From contig NZ_SBHM01000009.1 of assembly GCF_004028095.1 (NCBI RefSeq), positions 112,048 through 176,047 on the forward strand: 64,000 nucleotides of DNA. The letters run 5' to 3'. The stretch comes from Paenarthrobacter ureafaciens (GTDB lineage: Bacteria; Actinomycetota; Actinomycetes; Actinomycetales; Micrococcaceae). Position numbers and translations under genes: made by a program. The notes below the pieces were generated by a model. The model saw nothing but the letters and a program-made list of their open reading frames with translations. It did no database searches and was not told where the DNA came from. Below, in pieces: positions 26,774 through 35,645 of the stretch (positions within the stretch are counted from its first letter, which is position 1; each line of letters opens with the position of its first letter).

Positions 26774-28915
26774 TTAACGAACCTGGGAGGGGTTCAGTTT
26801 CACCCTTCGGAGAAGCTGAGCGTTCAGGGCCACGACGATCGTGGACGCAGACATGAGTACTGCCCCGGCTGCCGGGGACAACACGACCCCCGCGAAGGCC
26901 AGGACGCCGGCAGCCAATGGCACGGCGATGATGTTGTAACCGGTGGCCCAGATGAGGTTCTGCCACATCTTGGTATAGCTGGCCCGGGACAGATCAACCA
27001 TGGACAGCACGGCGCGGGGATCGTTGCCGGCCAGGATGACTCCGGCCGATTCCATGGCGACGTCGGTGCCGGCGCCGATGGCGATGCCGACTTCGGCCCG
27101 GGCCAGGGCGGGGGAGTCGTTCACCCCGTCACCGACCATCGCAACTTTCAGCCCGCGGGCCTGCAGTTGCGCGACCTTCTTGTCCTTGTCGGCCGGGAGG
27201 ACCTCGGCGAAGACCTCGTCGATGCCAAGCTCGGCCCCCACAGCATCCGCAACCTGGCGGGCGTCACCGGTGATCAGAGCCACCTTGATGCCCCGGGCCT
27301 GCAGGGCCTTCACTGCCTGCCGTGACTCCGGACGGATCGCATCTTCCAGGCTCACCGCTCCGAGGATCCGGTCACCGTCTACGACGTGCAGCACCGCAGC
27401 GCCACGTCCGGCCCATTGCCTGGTGGTGGCGGCCATGGCGTCGGTTTCGGTCAGGTCGAGTTCGCGGAGCAGGGCCGGCCCGCCGACCTGCACTGTCCGG
27501 CCATCGATCATCGCCCTCACTCCGCGGCCGGTCATTGAGGAAAATCCGGTCGCGGTTGGCAGGTCCAGGCCTTGGTGGTGCGCGGCGCGGACGATGGCCC
27601 GGGCGACGGGGTGTTCACTGTCGGATTCCACGGCTGCGGCCACTGCCAGCAGCTCCCGGGGCGTGGTGCCGTCGACGGCGGTGATGTCTTTGAGCTCAGG
27701 TTCGCCTTTGGTCAGGGTGCCGGTCTTATCGAACAGGACGACGTCGACGGTGCGCATCCGTTCAAGGGCCATCCGGTTCTTGATCAGCACCCCGACCCGG
27801 GCGGCTTGTTCGGTGGATATGGCGATGACCAAAGGGATGGCCAGGCCCAGTGCGTGAGGGCAGGCGATGACGAGCACTGTGACAGTGCGGGTCACGGCTT
27901 CGGGCAGGCTGCCGGGCAGGATCCAGGCGATGAAGGTGACGACGCCGGCGATCGTGGCGAAGTAGAACAAGAACGCCGCCGCCCTGTCGGCCAGGGCCTG
28001 GGCTTTGGTCGAGGAAGCCTGCGCTTCCGCGACCAGCCGCTGGATACCCGCCAGGGCTGTGTCCTCTCCGACGGCGGTGACGCGCACCCGGACGGTGTTG
28101 TCCGTGGCGACTGTGCCGGCAACCACGGGGTCCCCGGGCCCTCGGGCGACGGTCTTGGACTCGCCGGTGATCATGGATTCGTCGAACTCGGCCTGCCCCT
28201 CCACGATCGTCCCGTCCGCGGGCATCCGGGCCCCGGAGCGGACCAGCACTACATCCCCTGGAGCGAGGTCGGTGACCGGGACTGTTTCCGTGCCGTTGGG
28301 GGTGACGCGTTCTGCTTCATCAGGCAGTAAAGCGGCCAGGGCATCCAGGGCACCTTGGGCCGAACCAAGGGCGCGCATCTCGATCCAGTGCCCCAGCAGC
28401 ATGATGGCGACCAGCAGCGCCAGTTCCCACCAGAAGTCCAGATCGAAGTTCCCGATCCGCAGGGTGGTGGCCCACGAGGCGATGAACGCGACGCTGATTG
28501 CCATGGCAATCAGCAGCATCATGCCCGGCTTCCTGGTCTTCAGCTCACTGAGTCCTCCTTTGAGGAACGGCATGCCGCCGTAGAAGAAGATCACGGTGCC
28601 CAGCGCTGGTGGGATCCAGGCCGAGCCCGGGAACTCCGGCGGCATGTAGCCGAGCAGGTGGGCGAACATCGGGCTGAAGAACACCACCGGGACGGATAAT
28701 GCCAGGGTCAACCAGAACCGGTCCTTGAACATCGCCGTACTGTGCCCGGCATGCTGCCCATGGCTGTGCACCATATGGTCGTCGTCCGGACCGTGGCCGT
28801 GGTGCTGTTTGTGCTGGCCGCCGTGCATTTCAGGGCTGTGCCCGGCGTGGTGTGCGTGGTCCGGTTCGGAGTCCCTGACCGGTGAGTGGGAGTTGTGCTG
28901 CGTGTGCTCTGTCAT
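26774..28915 (-). CDS. copB: Copper-translocating P1B-type ATPase (CPH type, CopB-like)
   Basis: 713 residues. A His-rich cytoplasmic N-terminus (residues 1-60, over 15 His) replaces the usual CxxC domains. Core motifs are TGES (250-253), the transmembrane metal site CPH (352-354, in IACPHALGLA), DKTGT (396-400), SEHPVARAI and GDGVNDSPAL. The CPH motif with His-rich tail marks the P1B-3/CopB subgroup, associated with Cu2+ (and possibly Cu+/Ag+) export. Transcription likely starts at the CsoR-like operator region upstream (29052-29068). Confidence 0.9.
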   Translation of the reverse strand: MTEHTQHNSHSPVRDSEPDHAHHAGHSPEMHGGQHKQHHGHGPDDDHMVHSHGQHAGHSTAMFKDRFWLTLALSVPVVFFSPMFAHLLGYMPPEFPGSAWIPPALGTVIFFYGGMPFLKGGLSELKTRKPGMMLLIAMAISVAFIASWATTLRIGNFDLDFWWELALLVAIMLLGHWIEMRALGSAQGALDALAALLPDEAERVTPNGTETVPVTDLAPGDVVLVRSGARMPADGTIVEGQAEFDESMITGESKTVARGPGDPVVAGTVATDNTVRVRVTAVGEDTALAGIQRLVAEAQASSTKAQALADRAAAFLFYFATIAGVVTFIAWILPGSLPEAVTRTVTVLVIACPHALGLAIPLVIAISTEQAARVGVLIKNRMALERMRTVDVVLFDKTGTLTKGEPELKDITAVDGTTPRELLAVAAAVESDSEHPVARAIVRAAHHQGLDLPTATGFSSMTGRGVRAMIDGRTVQVGGPALLRELDLTETDAMAATTRQWAGRGAAVLHVVDGDRILGAVSLEDAIRPESRQAVKALQARGIKVALITGDARQVADAVGAELGIDEVFAEVLPADKDKKVAQLQARGLKVAMVGDGVNDSPALARAEVGIAIGAGTDVAMESAGVILAGNDPRAVLSMVDLSRASYTKMWQNLIWATGYNIIAVPLAAGVLAFAGVVLSPAAGAVLMSASTIVVALNAQLLRRVKLNPSQVR

Positions 28916-29051
28916 GACGTGCTCTTCCAGTAAACGGCCGCTTCAACGCCGCAGGAGGCGGCGCTGGAGGTGCGATGGATGCTGGGGATGAACGGCTGTG
29001 AAAGAGGGCGGACCCTCCGGGACATACCACTTCACTGACAACACCATCAAT

Positions 29052-29068
29052 ATACCCCTAGGGGGTAT
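29052..29068. promoter_or_regulatory. CsoR-like copper operator
   Basis: ATACCCCTAGGGGGTAT is a nearly perfect palindrome of the TACCCC/GGGGTA type bound by CsoR-family copper repressors. It lies about 140 bases upstream of the P-type ATPase start. No csoR gene is in the window. Confidence 0.7.
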
Positions 29069-29094
29069 GCGCGGCAAGGTGCTCGCGGCTGGAG

Positions 29095-30549
29095 CTACGT
29101 GACTTCAATGGACCCCATCATTCCCAAGTCTTCGTGGTCCAGGATGTGGCAGTGATAGACGGACCGCCCGCGGAAGTCTTTGAACGCCACCCTGACCTTC
29201 ACCCGCCCGTTGGCGGGTACATTGACCACGTCCTGCCAGATGGCATCGTCCACGGACTGACCGTTCTCCTCGATGATCTGCATGGGCCAGACATGAAGGT
29301 GGAACGGGTGATCCATGGGACTGGCGTTGGTCAGCGTCCATTCCTCCACGGATCCGGAAGCCACCCTTGTGTCTATCCGCGCTTCCTGGAATTCCTTGCC
29401 GTTGATCGTGAAGCGCATCATGCCTCTGCCCATGCCGGCGGCCAGTACGATCCGCCGGCGTGCCGCCACTGCCGCTGACCGCAGGTCTTCAGGTACGTCC
29501 TGGATGGGCACCGTCGGCAGTTGCGGGACCGGTTCGCCGGCCACGCGGAGAGTTGCCAGTGCCGTACCGTCCGGCTGGTCGGCCGGGCCTCGTTCTCCGG
29601 GCATCTGCCCCATCATCCCCGGCATACTTCCCCGGTCCTGGTAGAGCGCGCGCAGGACCGATCCGCCGTCGGAAGTGGTCACAAGAAGGTCAGCGCGGTT
29701 TCCTGGCGTCAGGAGAACTTCATTGACTGGCTTGGGCGCCGGGAACCGGCCGGAGTCCATGCCCAGCAGTTGCATTTGCTGACCGTCGAGCCGCAACCGC
29801 AGGTAGCGGGCCACGCAGGTGTTGACGATGCGCCACCTTTCGCGCTGGCCCGGGCGGGCATCGAAGTGTGGGTTGCTTTTACCGTTGACAAGGAGCAGTT
29901 CACCCTGCCGGCCCATCATCCGTTCCATCATGGGCACTTGTGCAACGTTCCCTTGCCCATCAAGGGTGGTGTCCGAAATAAGCAGCACACGTTCCAGGGC
30001 TGACTCAATCGGTTTCCGGTCCTCGACGATGATTGCTCCGAAGAGTCCGGCGAAGATCTGGTCGGCTACCGTGCCGTGATGGTGGGGGTGATACCAATAA
30101 ACGCCCGGGGGATGGTCCGCAGGGAGTTTGTAGCCGTAGGAAAAGGCGTCGCCGGGGTTCACCGAAACAAAAACGTTGTCGCCGTTGCCTTCCGGTGAAA
30201 CATGGAGCCCGTGCACATGCAGGTTGGTGGCTTGGGCAAGGTTGTTGACGAGTTCCACGCGGAGCACATCGCCTGGAAACAAACGAAGCGTTGGGCCGGG
30301 AATACCGCCGTTGTAGCCCAGTGCCGCGGCTTGCCGTCCTCCCAACACCATCGGTCCTGGTGCTGCTTGGAGGCGGACCTGCAACTGGCCGTTCGTGCTC
30401 CGCACTTCCGCGGGCTGGACCAGTTCGCCGCCCGGCACGGCCGTCGTCCGCGAGGCCAGGGTCCTGGCCAACCCGCCCCCGCCGGCCGCAGTTGCCGCTA
30501 TGCCCAGCCCGCCCAGGAGCAACGCCCGACGGCGACTGAGCGGCTTCAT
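29095..30549 (-). CDS. Multicopper oxidase (Tat-exported, CueO/CotA-like)
   Basis: 484 residues. The N-terminus SRRRALLLGGLGIAATA is a twin-arginine-type signal. All copper ligand motifs are present: HVHGLH (111-116), YWYHPHHHG (151-159), HPFHLHVWP near residue 400 and VYHCHILDHEDLGMM near 465, giving T1, T2 and T3 sites. A Met-rich insert (GSMPGMMGQMPG) around residue 312 resembles Cu(I)-binding segments of CueO-like enzymes. It likely oxidises Cu(I) outside the membrane. Its start overlaps the SHOCT gene stop by one base, so the two are co-translated. Confidence 0.9.
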   Translation of the reverse strand: MKPLSRRRALLLGGLGIAATAAGGGGLARTLASRTTAVPGGELVQPAEVRSTNGQLQVRLQAAPGPMVLGGRQAAALGYNGGIPGPTLRLFPGDVLRVELVNNLAQATNLHVHGLHVSPEGNGDNVFVSVNPGDAFSYGYKLPADHPPGVYWYHPHHHGTVADQIFAGLFGAIIVEDRKPIESALERVLLISDTTLDGQGNVAQVPMMERMMGRQGELLLVNGKSNPHFDARPGQRERWRIVNTCVARYLRLRLDGQQMQLLGMDSGRFPAPKPVNEVLLTPGNRADLLVTTSDGGSVLRALYQDRGSMPGMMGQMPGERGPADQPDGTALATLRVAGEPVPQLPTVPIQDVPEDLRSAAVAARRRIVLAAGMGRGMMRFTINGKEFQEARIDTRVASGSVEEWTLTNASPMDHPFHLHVWPMQIIEENGQSVDDAIWQDVVNVPANGRVKVRVAFKDFRGRSVYHCHILDHEDLGMMGSIEVT

Positions 30550-30806
30550 TACGGGCCCTCACCAAGCACTTTGAGATGTTCGCGGTACTGGTCCGCCGTG
30601 AGTTCTCCTCTGGCAAAGCGCTCATCAAGGATCCGGCGGGCCGTGCTCCGTCCCGTGGGCGGGATGCCCCCCGGAATCTGTGGGCCGGCGGGTCCGTGTC
30701 CGCCAAAGACCTTGACTGCCAGAAGTACCAGGATCGCGACGCCGACCAGCAGCAGGGGGACCCACAGCCACATCCACATCATGCCTTGTCCGTAACCCCA
30801 CATCAT
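30549..30806 (-). CDS. SHOCT-domain small membrane protein
   Basis: 85 residues. A Met/Trp-rich N-terminus (MMWGYGQGMMWMWLW) leads into one membrane helix (residues 12-33). The C-terminal SHOCT motif follows (ARRILDERFARGELTADQYREHL). Such short proteins are common beside multicopper oxidases and copper ATPases. It is the first gene of the oxidase operon, with AAAGCGGAAGGA upstream. Confidence 0.8.
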   Translation of the reverse strand: MMWGYGQGMMWMWLWVPLLLVGVAILVLLAVKVFGGHGPAGPQIPGGIPPTGRSTARRILDERFARGELTADQYREHLKVLGEGP

Positions 30807-30879
30807 GACCGGTCCTTCCGCTTTGGAGGTTTATTCCAGTCATAGCGCGGAGCCATGGCGGCTGGTAGGGTCCGAGGTC

Positions 30880-30904
30880 CCGGGACGGCATGCTGCCGTC
30901 CCGG
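30880..30904 (-). terminator. Terminator hairpin at the end of the sulfoquinovose/manB operon
   Basis: Perfect 11-bp stem CCGGGACGGCA / TGCCGTCCCGG with loop TGC, 26 bases past the manB stop on the minus strand. It separates the sulfosugar-locus transcript from the copper operon. Confidence 0.75.
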
Positions 30905-30930
30905 CAGTGGGAGTTCTGCCCCCTTCGGAT

Positions 30931-32325
30931 TCAGTTCCGGATGAGATCCAGGACGGCATCCCGAACGGACTGCATGGTTGCGGCATCATTGGCCTCAACG
31001 TTCAGGCGGAGCAGCTCCTCGGTGTTCGATGCCCTGACGTTGAACCACCAGTGACCTGATTCCGCGGCTATGGTCAGCCCGTCCGACTCGTCAAAGGCAA
31101 CTCCGGGTGCCGGTTCGTAGGAGTTCCGAACCGCCGCGATGGCTTGATCGGCATCGGTGACAGCGGAATTGATTTCGCCGCTGGCAGAGTACGGCTCGAA
31201 CTTGCCGGCAAGCGTGGAGAGGGGCGCATCCTGTTCGCCAAGGGCAGCGAGGACATGCATCGCGGCCAGCAATCCCGTGTCCGCGTTGTAGAAGTCGCGG
31301 AAGTAGTAATGGGCCGAATGCTCGCCTCCGAAGACAGCGTTTTCCTCAGCCATGCGTGCCTTGATGAAGGAATGGCCAACGCGCGTGCGGACGGGCCGTC
31401 CACCGGCCTGTTCGACGAATTCAGGCACTGCCCGGGACGTAATGAGGTTGTGGATGACGGTCGGGGCGGCCTCGCCCTGCGCCTGGGCCCGGGCAATTTC
31501 GCGGACGGCTATCATCGCGGTTATTGCCGACGGCGATACCGCCCGCCCTGTCTCGTCGACGACGAAGCAGCGGTCCGCGTCGCCGTCGAAGGCCAAACCA
31601 ATATCGGCACCGTGCTCCAGGACGGCTGCCCGCAGGTCCAGCAGGTTCTCCGGCTCCAAGGGGTTGGCGGGGTGGTTCGGGAACGTCCCGTCCAGTTCGA
31701 AGTACAGGGGGACAATGGTGAGGGGCAGGCCGTCCAGCAATTCGTTGCCCAAGACGGCCGGAACCGTCAAACCTGCCATGCCGTTCCCTGCGTCGACAAC
31801 AACCTTGAGGGGTCGCACGGTGTCCAGATCGATGAGTGTACGCAGCTTCGCGGCGTAGTCGCCAAGGACATCAAGCGGGGCGATATTCCCTGCCCTTTGC
31901 GCCGTGGGGTAACCCCCGTCCAGGTAGCGTTGCGCAAGATCGCGTATGGCGAGCAGCCCCGTGTCGGATGAAATGGGAACGGCCCCGGCTTTGGCCATCT
32001 TGATTCCGTTGTACTGGGAGGGATTGTGACTTGCCGTGAAAATGGCACCTGCGGCGTCGAGCGCACCGCTGGCAAAGTAGAGCTCATCGGTGGAAATCAG
32101 CCCGAGGTCGTACACCTCGGCACCCCGGCGGGACGCCCCGAGGGAGAACGCCGAGACGAATCCCCAGGATGACGGGCGCATGTCGCCTCCGCAGAGAACC
32201 TTCCGGCCGGCGAGGCCCAGGACGTCGACGAAGGCGGCGCCTATGGCTTCGGCGGCTTCGTCAGTGAGTGAATCACCTACGATGCCCCGCACGTCGTAGG
32301 CCTTGAACGCGGATGAAAGATCCAT
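30931..32325 (-). CDS. manB: Phosphomannomutase/phosphoglucomutase
   Basis: 464 residues from the ATG at 32325 with AGGAG 6 bases upstream. The alpha-D-phosphohexomutase signature TASHNPSQYNG (98-108) holds the phosphorylated Ser. The metal loop FDGDADRCF lies near residue 245, the sugar-binding GGEHSAHYYF near 328 and the phosphate-binding loop near the C-terminus (RASNTEELLRLNVEA). It interconverts hexose 1- and 6-phosphates. It lies 47 bases after the 61-residue gene with no terminator between, so it may share the sulfosugar transcript, though manB is also a housekeeping gene. Confidence 0.9.
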   Translation of the reverse strand: MDLSSAFKAYDVRGIVGDSLTDEAAEAIGAAFVDVLGLAGRKVLCGGDMRPSSWGFVSAFSLGASRRGAEVYDLGLISTDELYFASGALDAAGAIFTASHNPSQYNGIKMAKAGAVPISSDTGLLAIRDLAQRYLDGGYPTAQRAGNIAPLDVLGDYAAKLRTLIDLDTVRPLKVVVDAGNGMAGLTVPAVLGNELLDGLPLTIVPLYFELDGTFPNHPANPLEPENLLDLRAAVLEHGADIGLAFDGDADRCFVVDETGRAVSPSAITAMIAVREIARAQAQGEAAPTVIHNLITSRAVPEFVEQAGGRPVRTRVGHSFIKARMAEENAVFGGEHSAHYYFRDFYNADTGLLAAMHVLAALGEQDAPLSTLAGKFEPYSASGEINSAVTDADQAIAAVRNSYEPAPGVAFDESDGLTIAAESGHWWFNVRASNTEELLRLNVEANDAATMQSVRDAVLDLIRN

Positions 32326-32372
32326 GTGACTCCTAAAAAGCACCCGTGGTGACAGCTTGCGGTTTTTGGGCC

Positions 32373-32558
32373 CTAGCGTGTGCCGAAGTCGGTATCGGTA
32401 TAGGAACCTACGTGCCGGGCGTGGCCGGCACCGCACGTGCAGGTGTTCTCCACTTCAACGCGCACGGCCAAGGGGGCGTCGCCCTCGATGGTGAGGGAGA
32501 GGGGTTCGTGGTTCGGGGTCGATACCTGGAGGGTGCCGTGGGGTGAAATGACAGACAT
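32373..32558 (-). CDS. 61-residue conserved-looking protein of unknown function
   Basis: Starts at the ATG at 32558 with AAAGGA upstream. The sequence has beta-like segments (LSLTIEGDAPLAVRVEVENT) and a small Cys/His motif CTCGAGHARHVG. No membrane segment. It lies between the exporter gene and manB on the same strand. I do not recognise the family; a small metal-binding or regulatory protein is possible. Confidence 0.6.
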   Translation of the reverse strand: MSVISPHGTLQVSTPNHEPLSLTIEGDAPLAVRVEVENTCTCGAGHARHVGSYTDTDFGTR

Positions 32559-32622
32559 GACGGTCCTTTGCTTGATTGGTTGATTGGTTTTGGGATGAAT
32601 GGTTTGGGGTGGGCTGCCGGTG

Positions 32623-33366
32623 TCAGCCCATGGCATCCAGCACGCCGCGCACAATCGTGGCAGCCGCGCCAAGATAGGCCAGGATGATCAGCAAAATCTG
32701 CGCTGCGCGGGCCGAAACGCGTTTGGCAGCCAGGTCACCCAGCACCAGTCCGGCCAGGCAGGCAGCCGCGACGGCGAGCCACATCGTCATGGGTAGAACC
32801 GGAAATGACGCGGGGGCGGTGATGGCTTTGGAGAGGAGGGAAAACGAGCCGATGGTGAAGAAGTAGGGCTGCATGGTGGCGGCGAAGGACTTGTGCTGCC
32901 ACCGGGTTGCGATGGAATACATGCTGACCGCCGGTCCGCCCACTCCTGCTGCGGTATTCATGAAGCCGCTGAGTCCGCCTGCCGCGAAGAGGTACCGACG
33001 ACGGCGGGGGAGGACTGCCGATTTCATCACCAGCAGGACTGTCAGCCCGATGGCGAGGATGACTCCGATCGAGATCTCAAGGACCGGAGGCGGCAGGTAC
33101 CGGATGAGGATGGCCGCCGGCACGATTCCCGCCAGCGCCGACGCAGCCAACGCCAGGTACTGTTTCCAGTCAATATCCCGAACGACGCGGAAGATAATCG
33201 CTCCCGCGGTCACGGCTCCGCAGACGTTGACCAGCACCACGCCCTCCACCGGGCCCAAAAGCAGGACCAGGAACGGGGCCGCCACCAAAGCAAACCCCAT
33301 CCCGGTGACACGCTGCATGCCGGCGCCCATGACGACGGCGCCCAGGACCAGCCCGGTGGTCAGCAT
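32623..33366 (-). CDS. TauE/SafE-family membrane exporter (probable sulfolactate exporter)
   Basis: 247 residues, almost wholly hydrophobic, with about eight helices and the TauE/SafE repeats (GFALVAAPFLVLLLGPVEGVVL and AGGLSGFMNTAAGVGGPAVSMY). Members export sulfite or C2-C3 sulfonates. The start codon follows the aldehyde dehydrogenase stop without a gap. In sulfoglycolytic operons such exporters release sulfolactate or dihydroxypropanesulfonate; because a dehydrogenase precedes it here, sulfolactate is the likely cargo. Confidence 0.8.
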   Translation of the reverse strand: MLTTGLVLGAVVMGAGMQRVTGMGFALVAAPFLVLLLGPVEGVVLVNVCGAVTAGAIIFRVVRDIDWKQYLALAASALAGIVPAAILIRYLPPPVLEISIGVILAIGLTVLLVMKSAVLPRRRRYLFAAGGLSGFMNTAAGVGGPAVSMYSIATRWQHKSFAATMQPYFFTIGSFSLLSKAITAPASFPVLPMTMWLAVAAACLAGLVLGDLAAKRVSARAAQILLIILAYLGAAATIVRGVLDAMG

Positions 33367-34806
33367 CTAGGCCCTCCACGCCACGTACTGGACCTCCTCA
33401 AACTCCTCCAGGCCAAGGCTGGACCCTTCCCTGCCGAGGCCGGACTGCTTGGCACCGCCCATGGGGGCGAAGGCTACTGAGGGGAGGGGGTCGTTGACTC
33501 CGACGATGCCTGCCTCCAGCTGCTCAGGTACTTCCCAGCCCCGCCTGGCGTCCTTGCTCCACACGTAGGCAGCAAGCCCCATTTCAGTGGCGTTTGCCTT
33601 GCTGATGGCTTCGTCCTCCGAGGCGAAGGTGACAACACCGGCCGCAGGTCCGAAGACCTCGTCGCTGACCAACGGCGCGTCCGCGGGAACGTCGACGAGG
33701 AGGGTGGGTGCCATGAAGGAACCCTGGCCGGGGACCTGGGTACGTTCGGTGACGCGGCGTGCGCCGCGGTCCAGGGCATCATCGACCAACGCCTGCACGG
33801 CGCGCACCCGGTCGTCGTCGATCACGGGTCCCAGATCGGGGACTGCCGAGTCACCTTCGGGAACGCCGTGGCCGATCGTCAACGCATCGAATTTCGCCGC
33901 CAGTTTCCGGGCGAACTCGTCCGCGATGCTGTCCTGAACCAGGAAGCGGTTTGCGGCTACGCAGGATTGGCCGGTGTTCCGGAGCCTGCCAAGAACCGCC
34001 CCTTCCACGGCCGCGTCAAGGTCGGCATCCTCGAACACAATGAACGGGGCGTTGCCGCCCAGTTCAAGCAGCGGCCTCACAATGCGGTCCGAGGCGGACG
34101 CCATGATCTGGCGGCCAACCCCGGTGGAGCCGGTGAAGCTGACAGCGCGCACGGCGGGGTGCTTGAGCAGCGCTGCGGTCGTTTCGCGGGACGGGCCGTG
34201 GACCAGGTTCACGACGCCGGCAGGGAAGCCGGCGTCATGAAGGACTTCGAAGAGCCCGGTGGCGGCCAGAGGCGCCTTGTCAGAGACGCGGCCCACGACG
34301 GTGCATCCGGCGGCGAGCATGGCCGCCAGCTTTCGGGCCTGGATGGAGACCGGGAAGTTCCACGGGGTCAGGCTCAAAGCCACACCTATTGGCTTGCGCG
34401 TGCTGAGATGGCGCCGGCCCCTGAGCTCGGGTGGGCTGACCGTTCCGGTGCTGCGGCGTACTTCCTCCGCGAACCAGCGGAAGTATTCCACGGAGAAGTC
34501 CACTTCGCCTTGGGCTTCCGGTAGCCGCTTGCCGGCCTCCAACGCCAACGTGTGGGCGAGTTCGTTGCGTCGCTCGGCCAACAGGGCGGCCGCATTTTGA
34601 AGGAGGTCTGCCCGGGTCCGGACGGTGGTCCGGGACCAGCTGCCAAAAGCCTCCGCTGCTGCATCGGCCGCCCGTGTTGCGTCCGCGGCATCGCCCCACG
34701 CGACCTCCCCGACTGTGCTGCCATTGCCTGGATCCAGCACATCCTTGGAGGAGTCGGACGAATGCCAGGTCCCATTAATCAGGTGGTGTGCTGATTTCAG
34801 GTTCAC
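33367..34806 (-). CDS. NAD(P)-dependent aldehyde dehydrogenase, probable sulfolactaldehyde dehydrogenase
   Basis: 479 residues of the succinate-semialdehyde dehydrogenase (GabD) class. TPWNFP (147-152), the cofactor loop FTGSTGVG (224-231), catalytic Glu248 in LELGG and catalytic Cys282 in NTGQSCVAANRF are all present. In other sulfoglycolytic loci a GabD-like enzyme oxidises 3-sulfolactaldehyde to 3-sulfolactate. Location between the importer genes and a TauE/SafE exporter, and the absence of a YihU-like reductase in the locus, support that role. Without the context it would be called GabD. Confidence 0.8.
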   Translation of the reverse strand: MNLKSAHHLINGTWHSSDSSKDVLDPGNGSTVGEVAWGDAADATRAADAAAEAFGSWSRTTVRTRADLLQNAAALLAERRNELAHTLALEAGKRLPEAQGEVDFSVEYFRWFAEEVRRSTGTVSPPELRGRRHLSTRKPIGVALSLTPWNFPVSIQARKLAAMLAAGCTVVGRVSDKAPLAATGLFEVLHDAGFPAGVVNLVHGPSRETTAALLKHPAVRAVSFTGSTGVGRQIMASASDRIVRPLLELGGNAPFIVFEDADLDAAVEGAVLGRLRNTGQSCVAANRFLVQDSIADEFARKLAAKFDALTIGHGVPEGDSAVPDLGPVIDDDRVRAVQALVDDALDRGARRVTERTQVPGQGSFMAPTLLVDVPADAPLVSDEVFGPAAGVVTFASEDEAISKANATEMGLAAYVWSKDARRGWEVPEQLEAGIVGVNDPLPSVAFAPMGGAKQSGLGREGSSLGLEEFEEVQYVAWRA

Positions 34807-34825
34807 GATGTTGCCTTTCGGATGC

Positions 34826-35641
34826 TCATCCCTTGCTGGCGCCTGCGGTGATGCCCGCTACAAAGTAGCGCTGCAGGAAGATGTAGGCGACGACGACTGG
34901 CAGGGATGCCAGGATGACGCCGGCGAACAGCAGGGGATAGTTGGTTTGGAATTCACCTTGGAAACTGAGCAGTGCCAGTGGCAGTGTGCGGTTTCCGGGG
35001 GACTGGATGAACAGGAGCGGATACAGCAGTTCATTCCAGTGGATGACGAACAGGAAGATGGCCGCGGCCGCGATGGATGGTGTCGAGAGCGGCAGGGCGA
35101 TGGAGGCGTAGGTCTTCCACGGGCCGGTGCCATCGATCGAGGACGCTTCGTAGAGTTCCTTGGGCAGGGTGCGCATGAAGCCACCCAGGATGAACACGGC
35201 GATCGGCAGGGTTGAGACGACGTTTGCCAGGATCAGTCCCGTGAGGCTGTCCAGGAGTCCGAGCCGACCGAAGAGCACATAGAGCGGGACCATATTGGCT
35301 TGGGCCGGGATTGCCATGCCCAGGACCAGGAATCCGAAGATGGCCCACGACACGAATCCCCTGAGCCGTGACACTGCATAGCCGGCCAGGCTGGCGATGA
35401 ACAGAGTGAGCGGAACGGATATCGCGGTGACGATCACGCTGTTCAAGAATGACGAGCCGAGGTTCTGGCCACCAATGACTTCGGCATAGTTGGACGGGGA
35501 GAGGGATTGCGGCAGGCTGAAGGGGCCTTCGAACAATTCCTGTGTTGATTTGAAGCTGCCAAACCCCACCACAGTCAGTGGGACGATGATGATCAGCGCG
35601 TAGATGCCGAGGATGGCGCGGCGGCTTATTGAGGCGAGCAT
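34826..35641 (-). CDS. Carbohydrate ABC permease (MalG-like), probable sulfoquinovose importer
   Basis: 271 residues, six helices, EAA loop LYEASSIDGTGPWKTYASIALPL. Starts 5 bases after the partner permease stop. It is the second membrane subunit of a CUT1 importer whose operon encodes sulfoquinovose-degrading enzymes, so sulfoquinovose or its glyceryl glycoside is the inferred cargo. No ATPase is encoded nearby. Confidence 0.87.
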   Translation of the reverse strand: MLASISRRAILGIYALIIIVPLTVVGFGSFKSTQELFEGPFSLPQSLSPSNYAEVIGGQNLGSSFLNSVIVTAISVPLTLFIASLAGYAVSRLRGFVSWAIFGFLVLGMAIPAQANMVPLYVLFGRLGLLDSLTGLILANVVSTLPIAVFILGGFMRTLPKELYEASSIDGTGPWKTYASIALPLSTPSIAAAAIFLFVIHWNELLYPLLFIQSPGNRTLPLALLSFQGEFQTNYPLLFAGVILASLPVVVAYIFLQRYFVAGITAGASKG

Positions 35642-35645
35642 GCTG

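Noticed and set aside
33367..34806. Calling the dehydrogenase plain GabD of GABA metabolism
   Set aside because: No GABA aminotransferase or permease nearby; it is embedded in the sulfoquinovose operon, next to a sulfonate-type exporter.
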